NCBI RefSeq assembly: GCF_002994635.1
Contig: NZ_PVNL01000135.1
Location: forward strand, 434,001 to 498,000
DNA: 64,000 nt
Source: Enhygromyxa salina
GTDB lineage: Bacteria > Myxococcota_A > Polyangia > Nannocystales > Nannocystaceae
Direction of reading: 5' to 3'
In this document: piece after piece, positions 7,831 through 18,628 of the stretch
Layout of the letters: each line of letters begins with the position of its first letter
Position numbering within the stretch: position 1 is the first letter of the stretch
Notes under the pieces: generated by a model
Database searches by the model: none
Seen by the model: only the letters and a program-made list of their open reading frames with translations
Told to the model about the DNA's origin: nothing
Position numbers and translations under genes: made by a program

Positions 7831-8922
7831 CTAGAACCGTACTCCAACGCCGCCGGGGCCGACTTGCAGGTGCTTGGCCGCGGCTTCGATCTTGGCCTGC
7901 TTGCGGGGGCTCTTTGCGGTGCTGATCAGGATCGCCACGCCGAGGGTTACCAGTGCGCCGCCGGCTAGGCCGAGGCCGACTCCGTACCACTTGGTGTTGA
8001 ACACGTGGCGGCAGTCGCCCTCGAAGTCGACGTTCTCGCCCTTGCACGCGCCCCCGATCCTGAAATCCTCGTAGTCGAGATAGGTCAGGGCCAAGCTGCC
8101 GCCGACGGCCGCGATGCCGACCCCCAGTGAGGCGTACCCCCATGGGCGCTTGGGCAGGCGGTTCGGGACCTTCTCGAGCTCGTAGCTGAGCGTCTCGCGG
8201 GCGCCTTCGACGAAGGTTCGCTTCTCCTGGACCGAGATGTAGCCGTCCTTGCTGACGCGGATCACGTGGTCGCCCGGGATCAAGGGCTTGTCGACTGGTG
8301 TGGTGCCGAACACTTCGCCGTCGAGGGTGACCTCGGCGCCCTCGGGATCGGAGGTGATGTTGACCGCCGCCGGGCCGCTCGCGAGGGCGTCGAGCTTGGT
8401 GCGCAGAGTCGCGGCTTGGGTCTGCATCAGGCCACCCACGTCGACGACGCCACAGATCTCGCAGCCCTCGCTGGCCGAGACGATCTTGGTGCCGTCGCTG
8501 CCGTCGAACAGCTCGACCCGGACGCTGTAGTCGCGATCGACGACCTGGACGGTCGCCCGCACGATGTGGGTCGCGCCAGTCTGGCCGGCGATCTTCTTCA
8601 TGCAGCCCGGCTTGTCGCAGTCGCCACTGCCGGCCACCGCCGCGACCTGATCGGGGGTGACGATCTCGAAGCTGCCGCGCTGCAGGCCCTCGACCAGCTG
8701 GCCCGTGAGCGTGTCGCGGTCGGCGTCGGGTAGATCACCGTCGACCACGAGCGGCAAGATCGCGGCCTTGCCAGCGACGTCCGTGGAGCTGGCCGAGCTC
8801 TCCGCCGAACCGTCAGGGGGCGCGGCGAAGGCGACTGGCGCTTGCGCGAGCCCCAGCGCGAGGGCCGTGGCTGTCGCACAGGCGGCGACCATGGATCGGG
8901 AACGACCCGCAGGGGAGGCCAT
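7831..8922 (-). CDS. PEGA-domain exported protein
   Basis: The 363-residue protein (from ATG 8922) has a signal peptide ending near VAFAAPP. The region of about 35-165 resembles periplasmic proteins that bind or sense ligands (AAILPLVVDGDLPDADRDTLTGQLVEGL) and contains two close Cys pairs (CDKPGCMKK and CEICG). A PEGA domain follows (VNITSDPEGAEVTLDG, then GTTPVDKPLIPGDHVIRVSKDGY), then two hydrophobic segments around a Cys-containing loop. PEGA domains are beta-rich modules of surface and cell-envelope proteins, often linked to polysaccharide or secretion systems. A GTG at 8937 would add five residues, but a -10-like TAGCCT lies five bases before ATG 8922, favouring the latter. Function is unknown. 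Confidence 0.75.
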   Translation of the reverse strand: MASPAGRSRSMVAACATATALALGLAQAPVAFAAPPDGSAESSASSTDVAGKAAILPLVVDGDLPDADRDTLTGQLVEGLQRGSFEIVTPDQVAAVAGSGDCDKPGCMKKIAGQTGATHIVRATVQVVDRDYSVRVELFDGSDGTKIVSASEGCEICGVVDVGGLMQTQAATLRTKLDALASGPAAVNITSDPEGAEVTLDGEVFGTTPVDKPLIPGDHVIRVSKDGYISVQEKRTFVEGARETLSYELEKVPNRLPKRPWGYASLGVGIAAVGGSLALTYLDYEDFRIGGACKGENVDFEGDCRHVFNTKWYGVGLGLAGGALVTLGVAILISTAKSPRKQAKIEAAAKHLQVGPGGVGVRF

Positions 8923-8927
8923 GCGGC

Positions 8928-8933
8928 AGGCTA
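8928..8933 (-). promoter_or_regulatory. -10-like TAGCCT before the PEGA gene
   Basis: On the minus strand TAGCCT is followed by five bases and ATG 8922. This would make the upstream GTG at 8937 untranscribed and supports the shorter start. Confidence 0.35.
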
Positions 8934-9001
8934 TCACAAGTCTAGACGGCTACAGGCGGTTTCCCGCTTGGCCGTTGCACGACCGCTCGCCTGCCGCACG
9001 G

Positions 9002-9085
9002 GGCCACACAAACGCTCGCAAACAGCCAGCCCGATCGGAGCGAGCGAAGCGAGTGACCGCGAAGTGCCAAGCCGCCTGTGGGGTC
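9002..9085 (-). repeat. 3'-end repeat element, copy B
   Basis: The element begins 12 bases after the mltG stop and reads in the same direction as mltG. It aligns over about 85 bases with 27471-27556 (copy C, unit 1) with only a handful of mismatches, including the core GAGCGAGCGAAGCGAGTGAC when read on the plus strand. The terminal hairpin arm is degenerate here, with GGGGCC retained at its distal end. Confidence 0.75.
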
Positions 9086-9097
9086 TAGAAACGCAGG

Positions 9098-10267
9098 TCA
9101 TTTTTGGACGGAGCCGTCGCCCTTGGCTCCGCCGAGGATGTACTTGTTGACGGCCGCCTCGTGCTCCTCGACGCTCTTGGAGAACTGGTGGGTGCCGTCG
9201 TTGCGCGCGACGAAATACAGATAGCGGGTCTTCTCGGGCGCGAGCACGGCCGCGAGCGCATCCCGCCCGGGGTTCGAGATCGGGCCCGGAGGCAGGCCCT
9301 CGTGGGTGTACGTATTGTACGGATTGTCCGGGTCGCGCAGGTGGATGCGGCGAATTCGGCCTTCGAATTGCTGGCAGGCCTCGGACTTGCGCACGGGGAC
9401 GGTGCATCCATAGATGATCGTCGGGTCCGTCTGCAGCAGCTTGGGCTTGAAGGACGTGAACCGCAGCCGGTTGATGAACACGCTGGCGATCCGCGGGCGT
9501 TCGGCGGCCTGACCGGTCTCTTTTTCGATCAGCGAGGCCATGGTCACAATCTGGTGGTCGCCCCAGCCGAGCTCGTCGAGTAGCTCGCGGGCGCCCTCGC
9601 CGTTGGCCCGCCGGACCTCGTTGAAGACCTGCTGGTGGCGCTTGATCATGCGCTCGACGATCTGCGTGGCGGTGGCCTCGGTCGAGAATTTGTAGGTGTC
9701 GGGGAACAGATAGCCCTCGGCGCTGGCGGCCGGGATCTCGAGCCTGGCGAGCAGCTCGGGGTCGCGCATGGCGGCGATCAATTCGGCCTCGCTGCCCCCG
9801 AGCCCGGCCTCCGCGAAGATCTGCGCGATCTGCAGGCTCTGCTTGCCCTCGGGGATCGTCACCCGCCGCTCCTGCGCGCCCTGCCGACGCATGAGCTCGT
9901 CGAGGATCTGGGTGGGGGTCATGTCGCCGCGGAATTCATGCTTGCCTGCGGTGACCTTGGCGGCGGCGCCCCGATGCAGGACGAACAGCTTGAACGCCTG
10001 GGCCTCGTCGGCGGCGATGACCTCGTGCTCCTGCAGCAGCTCGAGCACCCGCGGAAAGCTGGCGCCGGCTGGGATCGTGAGGGTGATCGGCTCGCTCGAC
10101 CCCACGCCGGGCCGCTCCGGGTAGGTGGTCAGCCGCTTGTAGCCCGAGTAGGCGGTGAACAGCGCCAGACCCAGCAGGGTCACGATGATCCCCAGCGCCC
10201 ACCGCTGCGGCCGGCTCGACTTGCGGGGCAGGTACCAAGGATGCGGCTTGCGAGCGGCTCGGTTCAC
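9098..10267 (-). CDS. mltG: Endolytic murein transglycosylase MltG (YceG family)
   Basis: MltG cleaves nascent glycan strands in the periplasm and is thought to set peptidoglycan chain length. The 389-residue protein has one N-terminal membrane anchor (about 23-42), a LysM-like/YceG N-terminal region (ITLTIPAGASFPRVLELL), and the catalytic domain with TIPEGKQSLQIAQIF, EGYLFPDTYKF and ASLIEKETG; the catalytic Glu is E248. The distal motifs YNTYTHEGLPPGPISNPG and FVARNDGTHQFS are intact. The GTG start overlaps the ruvX stop (GTGA), indicating translational coupling. Open frame upstream of this GTG is the ruvX region read in another frame and is not used. A 3'-end repeat follows the stop. Confidence 0.94.
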   Translation of the reverse strand: MNRAARKPHPWYLPRKSSRPQRWALGIIVTLLGLALFTAYSGYKRLTTYPERPGVGSSEPITLTIPAGASFPRVLELLQEHEVIAADEAQAFKLFVLHRGAAAKVTAGKHEFRGDMTPTQILDELMRRQGAQERRVTIPEGKQSLQIAQIFAEAGLGGSEAELIAAMRDPELLARLEIPAASAEGYLFPDTYKFSTEATATQIVERMIKRHQQVFNEVRRANGEGARELLDELGWGDHQIVTMASLIEKETGQAAERPRIASVFINRLRFTSFKPKLLQTDPTIIYGCTVPVRKSEACQQFEGRIRRIHLRDPDNPYNTYTHEGLPPGPISNPGRDALAAVLAPEKTRYLYFVARNDGTHQFSKSVEEHEAAVNKYILGGAKGDGSVQK

Positions 10268-10710
10268 CGTGCGCGCTCCCGGTTCTCGGGGCGGGCGTCG
10301 AGCCAGCCTTGCAAGATGAACTGAGCCGCGACGGCGTCGATGCTGCGCTTGCGTTTGGCCCGGGACACGTCGGCCTCGATCATGGTCCGCTCGGCGGCGG
10401 AGGTCGAGTACCGCTCGTCCCAGGTCTCGAGGCCCAGCCCCAGGCCCTGCTCGGTGATCGTGGCGCGGAGGACCGTGATGAACCGACCCACGAGCCGCGC
10501 GCGGTGACCCTCGCTGCCGTCGAGCTCGAGCGGGAGGCCGACGACGATGACCTCGGCCTCGAGCTCGCGGGCCCGGGCGCACACGGTGACGGCGTCAGCC
10601 TGGTGGCCTGCGCGACGCAGGACCTCGCGGGCGTGGGCCATGGCCCCGCCGCTGTCGCTGACGGCGACGCCGATGGTCTTGGATCCAACGTCGAGGGCGA
10701 GCGCGCGCAT
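10264..10710 (-). CDS. ruvX: Holliday-junction-resolvase-like RuvX (YqgF)
   Basis: The 148-residue protein has the RNase H-like fold signatures of the YqgF family: LALDVGSKTIGVAVSD at the N-terminus with a metal-binding Asp, VIVVGLPLELDGSEG in the middle, TWDERYSTSAAE and the C-terminal KRSIDAVAAQFILQGWLD with the last catalytic Asp. The family is nearly universal and functions in pre-16S rRNA processing and possibly recombination. It starts 17 bases after the secA stop, and its own stop overlaps the mltG GTG by four bases. ruvX-mltG adjacency is common in bacteria. Confidence 0.92.
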   Translation of the reverse strand: MRALALDVGSKTIGVAVSDSGGAMAHAREVLRRAGHQADAVTVCARARELEAEVIVVGLPLELDGSEGHRARLVGRFITVLRATITEQGLGLGLETWDERYSTSAAERTMIEADVSRAKRKRSIDAVAAQFILQGWLDARPENRERAR

Positions 10711-10727
10711 GGAGGTTCGCCGGCGAC

Positions 10728-13904
<3,177 letters not shown>

Positions 13905-14012
13905 GGTGGGGGCGTCAGGGTATGTGGGGGGGCACGCGCTGTCTACGCGCGGCGCTGGCATGAGTCCGTTCCAGTCGCGGGGGCACCTTCGCGTATGCTC
14001 GGTGGGCAGACA

Positions 14013-15008
14013 ATGGCGGACCAGCGCAAGGCTACCCCCACGAGTCCGGGATCTGACCAGCCGCGCTGGCCCCCAGCGCTGGCGCGCGCGACCGAGTCCG
14101 CGGGGGCCCGGGTGCACGTGGTGGCGCCGTCGGGCCCGGTCAACACCGAGCGGGTCCGGCGTGGGCTCGCGCACGTGCGTCGGCGGCTTGGCGAGCCGCA
14201 CCTGGCCGCCAACCTCGAGCGGCGCGCGGGCTACTTCGCGGGTGACGACCGCGAGCGGCTCGCGTCCGTCGAGCTGGCGCTGCGCGACGAGCATGCCCAG
14301 GTGATCTGGGCCGCGCGCGGCGGCTACGGAGCCACCCGCTTGCTCGGGCGCCTCGACCCGGCGCTGCTCGAGCGACCCAAGCTGCTCGTCGGGTTCTCGG
14401 ACATCAGCGCGCTGCTGTGCTGGGCGTGGACCCACGCGCGGGTGCCCTCGATCCACGGGCCGGTCGTCGGGCAGCTCGACGAGCTCCACGAAGATGATCG
14501 GCAGCGGCTGTGGACGCTGCTCGAGGGTGAGCTGCCCGAGCCGCTGTGCGCCGACGAGCACAGCGCCAGCTTGCATGGCGGGCGCGTCGAGGGCCGGTTG
14601 ATCGCCACCAACCTCGAGGTCTTGCGCAGCTTGATCGGCACGCCGCACATGCCCTCGTTGAGCGGGGCGATCCTCGCGCTCGAAGAGGTCGGCGAGCGGC
14701 CCTACCGGATCGATCGCGCGCTCACGCAGCTGCTGGACAGCGGCTCGCTGCGCGGCGTCGTGGGCGTGGCCGTCGGGGATCTGCACGGCTGCGAGGAGCC
14801 CGAGCACGGCGGCAGCCGCGGCTGGACGGTGTCCGAGGTCCTCGATGATCGGCTCGGGCGCCTCGGGGTGCCCGTGTTGATCGGGCTGCCGTTTGGCCAC
14901 GCGCCGACTCGCAACGCGGCGCTGGGGTTCGGGGTGCGGGCGCGGCTCGACGCGGATCAAGGCGCGCTCGAGCAGCTCGAGCCGGTCGCGGTTGGCGAAG
15001 CCACGTGA
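14013..15008 (+). CDS. S66-family LD-carboxypeptidase-like protein
   Basis: This 331-residue protein matches LD-carboxypeptidase/MccF-type serine peptidases (family S66), which trim murein tetrapeptides in recycling or cleave microcin-like compounds. Visible features are VHVVAPSGPVNTERVRRGL, the RGGYGATRLL loop, the nucleophile region LLVGFSDISALLCW, the SIHGPVV strand, LALEEVGERPYRIDRALTQLL with the catalytic Glu, and the C-terminal LIGLPFGHAPTRN with the catalytic His. The second ATG (14013, MADQRKA) is preferred; ATG 13995 in the same frame is possible and would add six residues. It is divergent from secA with about 110 bases between, and reads towards the NTPase pair, 46 bases downstream. 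Confidence 0.88.
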   Translation: MADQRKATPTSPGSDQPRWPPALARATESAGARVHVVAPSGPVNTERVRRGLAHVRRRLGEPHLAANLERRAGYFAGDDRERLASVELALRDEHAQVIWAARGGYGATRLLGRLDPALLERPKLLVGFSDISALLCWAWTHARVPSIHGPVVGQLDELHEDDRQRLWTLLEGELPEPLCADEHSASLHGGRVEGRLIATNLEVLRSLIGTPHMPSLSGAILALEEVGERPYRIDRALTQLLDSGSLRGVVGVAVGDLHGCEEPEHGGSRGWTVSEVLDDRLGRLGVPVLIGLPFGHAPTRNAALGFGVRARLDADQGALEQLEPVAVGEAT

Positions 15009-15039
15009 GCTTCGCATCGACAGCGACGGAGCCCGGCGA

Positions 15040-15045
15040 TAGCAT
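15040..15045 (+). promoter_or_regulatory. -10-like TAGCAT before the NTPase pair
   Basis: TAGCAT, nine bases, ATG 15055. If real, the two-gene NTPase module has its own promoter rather than depending on the S66 peptidase gene. Confidence 0.4.
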
Positions 15046-15054
15046 GGCTCGCGG

Positions 15055-16347
15055 ATGGATCGTGAACTCAAGCGCAGCTTCATCGCCAGCTGCAAGCCCG
15101 ATGAGCCGGTCGGTCCCCAAGATCCCCGCCACTACGACTTTGACACGCCCACATTGCGCCTCCGGGGTGAGCCATGGCGCGAGCGCCTCTCAGCGGTCAT
15201 CGATCTCGCAGCCGAACCGACGGCGCAGCTGGTCACGGGCCTGCGGGGCAGCGGGAAGACGACGGAGCTTCGGCAGCTCGAGCGCGATCTGACCGAGCGT
15301 GGATACCGCGTCGTGATGGCCGACGCGGGCCAGTGGCTCAGCAATGAGCGACCGCTGACCACCGAGGATCTCATGCTCGCGTTGGTCCTCGCCCTGTTCC
15401 CGGACGGCAGGCCCGAGGACGTCGGCGGTTGGGTCGGCGAGTACGCGACGCAAGCCTGGAACTTCCTCAACTCGAAGGTCGAGCTCCAAGGAGGCATCGC
15501 GGCGGTCAAGGCCAGCTTGACCACGGACGAGACCCTGTTTCAGCGTGTCGCCAAGCAGCTGCGCGATCTCGACGGCCTGCGCGAGGATATCCATGCGCTG
15601 CTCGCCAGCGCCGCCGAGGGCTCGCGCACCCACGGTCAGGAGCTGGTGATCATTCTCGACGGTGCCGAGAAGCGCGCCACGGGTGACCTCGACGCCTCGG
15701 CGCGCCGCGAGGAGTTCCACAACCACTGGTTCGCCAGCTTCATCCTTCAGGCGCGGGATCTCAAGCCGCCGGTTCACACCATCTATACCGTGCCGCCTTT
15801 CATGGTCCGGCGGGCCTCGGAGCTCACGGCCAACTTCGGCGTCGAGCTTCAGTTCCTGCCGATGGTCCGACTCTACGAGCGCGACGGCGTGCTCAACCTG
15901 CCGGGCGTCGAGGCCATGGTCGAGGCGCTGCATCGCCGGGTGGCCGCCAAGCACTTCGCGGATCCCGCGATCCCGCGCTGGCTGGTCTCGCGCTGCGGGG
16001 GCTATTTTCGCGACCTCCTGCGCTTCTTGACCGAGATGACCTACCGCGTCGGCGAGGCTTCGTGCTTCACCCGCGAGCACGCCGAGCTGGCCGTCGCCCA
16101 GGTCCGGCAAAACTATCTGCAGGCGCTCGTGCTCGAGGACAAGCAGCTGCTTCGCCAGCTGCATCCGAGCAAGGAATTTCCCGATGACGAGGCCTCTCAG
16201 GTGCGCATGGACAGCCTGCTGCAGGGGTTCAAGATGTTCCGCTACCACAACGGCGGACCCTGGTACGACGCGCACCCGCTGTCGTGGGCCGAGCTGGGTT
16301 TTGCCGCCGACCTCCCCGACTGGACCCGGCTCGAGGGCGCAGGCTGA
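15055..16347 (+). CDS. AAA/STAND-like P-loop ATPase, first gene of a two-gene NTPase module
   Basis: The 430-residue protein has a clear Walker A at 62-69 (GLRGSGKT, followed by TELRQLERDL) and a Walker B at about 196-206 (ELVIILDGAEK). The middle (about 215-310) contains TIYTVPPFMVR and LQFLPMVRLYERDG, where sensor-type strands of AAA/KAP-like ATPases lie, and the C-terminal third is helical (RWLVSRCGGYFRDLLRFLTEM), like a winged-helix/lid region. There is no signal peptide, membrane segment or obvious nuclease, so an output domain is not visible. The STAND-like partner starts nine bases after the stop. Such bipartite P-loop pairs resemble NTP-dependent conflict or signalling systems; that role is inference. 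Confidence 0.72.
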   Translation: MDRELKRSFIASCKPDEPVGPQDPRHYDFDTPTLRLRGEPWRERLSAVIDLAAEPTAQLVTGLRGSGKTTELRQLERDLTERGYRVVMADAGQWLSNERPLTTEDLMLALVLALFPDGRPEDVGGWVGEYATQAWNFLNSKVELQGGIAAVKASLTTDETLFQRVAKQLRDLDGLREDIHALLASAAEGSRTHGQELVIILDGAEKRATGDLDASARREEFHNHWFASFILQARDLKPPVHTIYTVPPFMVRRASELTANFGVELQFLPMVRLYERDGVLNLPGVEAMVEALHRRVAAKHFADPAIPRWLVSRCGGYFRDLLRFLTEMTYRVGEASCFTREHAELAVAQVRQNYLQALVLEDKQLLRQLHPSKEFPDDEASQVRMDSLLQGFKMFRYHNGGPWYDAHPLSWAELGFAADLPDWTRLEGAG

Positions 16348-16356
16348 GCTGCGACC

Positions 16357-18519
16357 ATGGCCACCTCGGCGAGCCCCACGAAGAAGGCCACACGGGCCTG
16401 GCTCGACTTGCTTGGCATGGCCGACAACGCCGCGCAGTGGGCCCGGCTGCGCGAGGCGCTCGAGCTGAGCGAGGGGTTTGCGCTGTTGTTCGTCGTCGTT
16501 GCGAACCTGCAAGCCGAGTCGCTCGCGCTCGCGGGGCTGCAAGAGCTCGCCGCCGAGCTCGACCGCGATCCGATCTCGCTCGACGCTCGAGCGGCGGGGG
16601 CCGAGGCCCCGGTCCAACGGCTCTCGAGCGAGCTCGGCGAGCGCCCGCTGGCTGTCCTGCGCACCCACGGCAGTCTAGAGCGCGAGCGCGAGGCGTTCGA
16701 GCGCTGTTGCGTCCAGCTCAACGGCCGCCGCGATCAGATCATCACCCAGCTCGCCGGCCCGCTCGTCGTCATCACTCGCGTCGATGCCCTGCGCGTGCTC
16801 AGCGACGTCGCGCCTGATCTATTTAGTGTGCACGCGGCCCAGTTTCACTTCAGCTCGGCCTACGACGCCGGACACCCAGACTGGCTACTGCTGCCCCACG
16901 AGGTCTTTGGGTTGCTCGGCGTCGGCGAGGCGTTTGCGCCCCCGACGATCGACGGCATGCCCAGCTATCTCGAGGCTGTCCCCGAGGTCCCGAGCCCGCT
17001 GCTCGGTCGCGCTGCGGAGGTCGGCCGCCTGCGTGCGGCCATGGCTCGGGGTCCGGGGCGGATCCGCGTCTGGGGGCCGCGCGGGGTCGGCAAGAGCGCC
17101 GTGGTTGCTGCGGCGGTCCGCGATCTCGAGGGTCACTACGAGCGGGTCTTGTGGTTGCAGGGATGGGCCGCGCACACGGTGTCGGCGATCCTCGGCGCGG
17201 TCGTTCGGGCTCTAGATGTGCGCGGGCGATGTCCGGCGGATCCTGTCGACACCGAGGCGCGCTATCACGAGCTCACGCGGACCCAGCGGGTGTTGATCGT
17301 CGTGGAGCTGACGGGAAACCCAGAAGAGAACCTCGAGCTCCCGACTCCGGCGTTGGGTTCGCTGCTGATCGAAGAAGCCACCACGGGCTCGGCGAGCGCG
17401 GACACGACACTCGAGGTCGGGCCGCTGTCGGCCGACGACACCGTGACCCGGGCCGAGCTCGAACAATGGGGCTCACGGCCGCGTACCCGCGACTGGACCT
17501 GCGAACCCGACGATTACGAGTCCGAGGCCCGTGTGCAGTGGAGTCGACACTGGCGAGCGACCTCCGAGGCGCTCGCGCTGCAGGCTCTCGAGAGCTTACC
17601 CGTGGATGAGCGCGCGAGCTTTGCTGCTGGCCTCGCCGAGGTGCGTGGCACCGACGAAGCCTCCACCTGGATCCATCGAGCAATCGTGGCGGCGATCAAC
17701 TCCGGCCAGCTTGGGCGGGCTCAGCGGCTGCTCTCGCGCGCCGCCGCGACCTTGGCTGGCGAGAACCCCGATCCCGTCTGGTTGTTCGACACCACGCTGG
17801 TCCTCGCGCTCATGCCCCCGGCCCCGCTCGACGACGGGGGAGCTGCGAAGCTGCTGTTGGAGCGAGGGCCAGATTTCGCCGCCGCCCACCCAGACGCCGC
17901 CGCCTTCACCCGCGTGCGCTATGAGTTGTCGGACGCCGGCGACCATGAGCCGCCAGCGATCCGTGCGTTCGCGGATGCGCTGGTGCAGCACGCCAACGCG
18001 GCACAGATGACGGCCCGCTTCACCGACCTGGCGAAGCAGACCGCCCACCCCGAGCTCTACGACCACTTCGTCCACGCTCACCTGTGCATCCTCGAGCTTC
18101 GCGGTGCGCGTTGGGTCGAAGCCAGGCACCACCTCGACCGCGTGACCGACACGGCGCAGACCTGGGGCCTCGCCTATCCGCTGTTGCGGGCCCACCTGCT
18201 TGCCCTCGAGTTCGCCCTCGCAACCGGCGACCTCGAGCCCGCGGCCGCCAACCTCGACGCGACCCTCGCCCGCTGCGACCAGCTCCTCGGCCCCCTCCAC
18301 CTCGGCACCCTCGCCGCCCTCACCGTTGCGCTGCGCCTGCGTGATCGCCTGGGTCAGCTCGACGCGGCACGCACCCTCGCCGAAGAGTGCCGCCGCCGGC
18401 TCCGCTACGTCTCCCCTCCTCACACGATCTTCGCTACAATGATCGAGTTCTACGCCGAGCACGGCCCCCCCGAGGTCGCGGCCAGCCTGGGCGCACGCGT
18501 CGCCGAGGCCAGCCCATGA
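16357..18519 (+). CDS. STAND-like NTPase with TPR-like C-terminus, second gene of the NTPase module
   Basis: The 720-residue protein has three parts. Residues 1-200 form a separate domain (ALLFVVVANLQAESLAL ... LNGRRDQIITQLAGPLVVITRVDALRVL ... APDLFSVHAAQFHF) resembling an AAA-like N-terminal module. A nucleotide-binding domain follows: Walker A GPRGVGKS (240-247), an atypical Walker B RVLIVVELTGN (about 311-321, Glu where Asp is usual) and LEVGPLSADDTV, typical of the end of STAND/NB-ARC domains. From about 390 the protein is helical, with repeats resembling TPRs (LGRAQRLLSRAAATLAGE, GDLEPAAANLDATLARC). STAND proteins with superstructure-forming repeats sense a ligand and oligomerise. Ligand and output are unknown. 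The upstream gene probably supplies a partner ATPase. Confidence 0.72.
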   Translation: MATSASPTKKATRAWLDLLGMADNAAQWARLREALELSEGFALLFVVVANLQAESLALAGLQELAAELDRDPISLDARAAGAEAPVQRLSSELGERPLAVLRTHGSLEREREAFERCCVQLNGRRDQIITQLAGPLVVITRVDALRVLSDVAPDLFSVHAAQFHFSSAYDAGHPDWLLLPHEVFGLLGVGEAFAPPTIDGMPSYLEAVPEVPSPLLGRAAEVGRLRAAMARGPGRIRVWGPRGVGKSAVVAAAVRDLEGHYERVLWLQGWAAHTVSAILGAVVRALDVRGRCPADPVDTEARYHELTRTQRVLIVVELTGNPEENLELPTPALGSLLIEEATTGSASADTTLEVGPLSADDTVTRAELEQWGSRPRTRDWTCEPDDYESEARVQWSRHWRATSEALALQALESLPVDERASFAAGLAEVRGTDEASTWIHRAIVAAINSGQLGRAQRLLSRAAATLAGENPDPVWLFDTTLVLALMPPAPLDDGGAAKLLLERGPDFAAAHPDAAAFTRVRYELSDAGDHEPPAIRAFADALVQHANAAQMTARFTDLAKQTAHPELYDHFVHAHLCILELRGARWVEARHHLDRVTDTAQTWGLAYPLLRAHLLALEFALATGDLEPAAANLDATLARCDQLLGPLHLGTLAALTVALRLRDRLGQLDAARTLAEECRRRLRYVSPPHTIFATMIEFYAEHGPPEVAASLGARVAEASP

Positions 18520-18628
18520 GCGCGGGAACACACGCCAGCGCCGGGCCGTCGGACCTCGAACCACACACGGCATCGCAAATTCCTCTCGTTTTTGGCCGCT
18601 GGCGCGGGCAGAGTTAGAAGCTGAAGAT

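Noticed and set aside
13905..15095. Long minus-strand open frame continuous with secA upstream of 13904
   Set aside because: It is the antisense of the S66 peptidase gene and lacks protein-like composition; SecA has a standard N-terminus at 13904.
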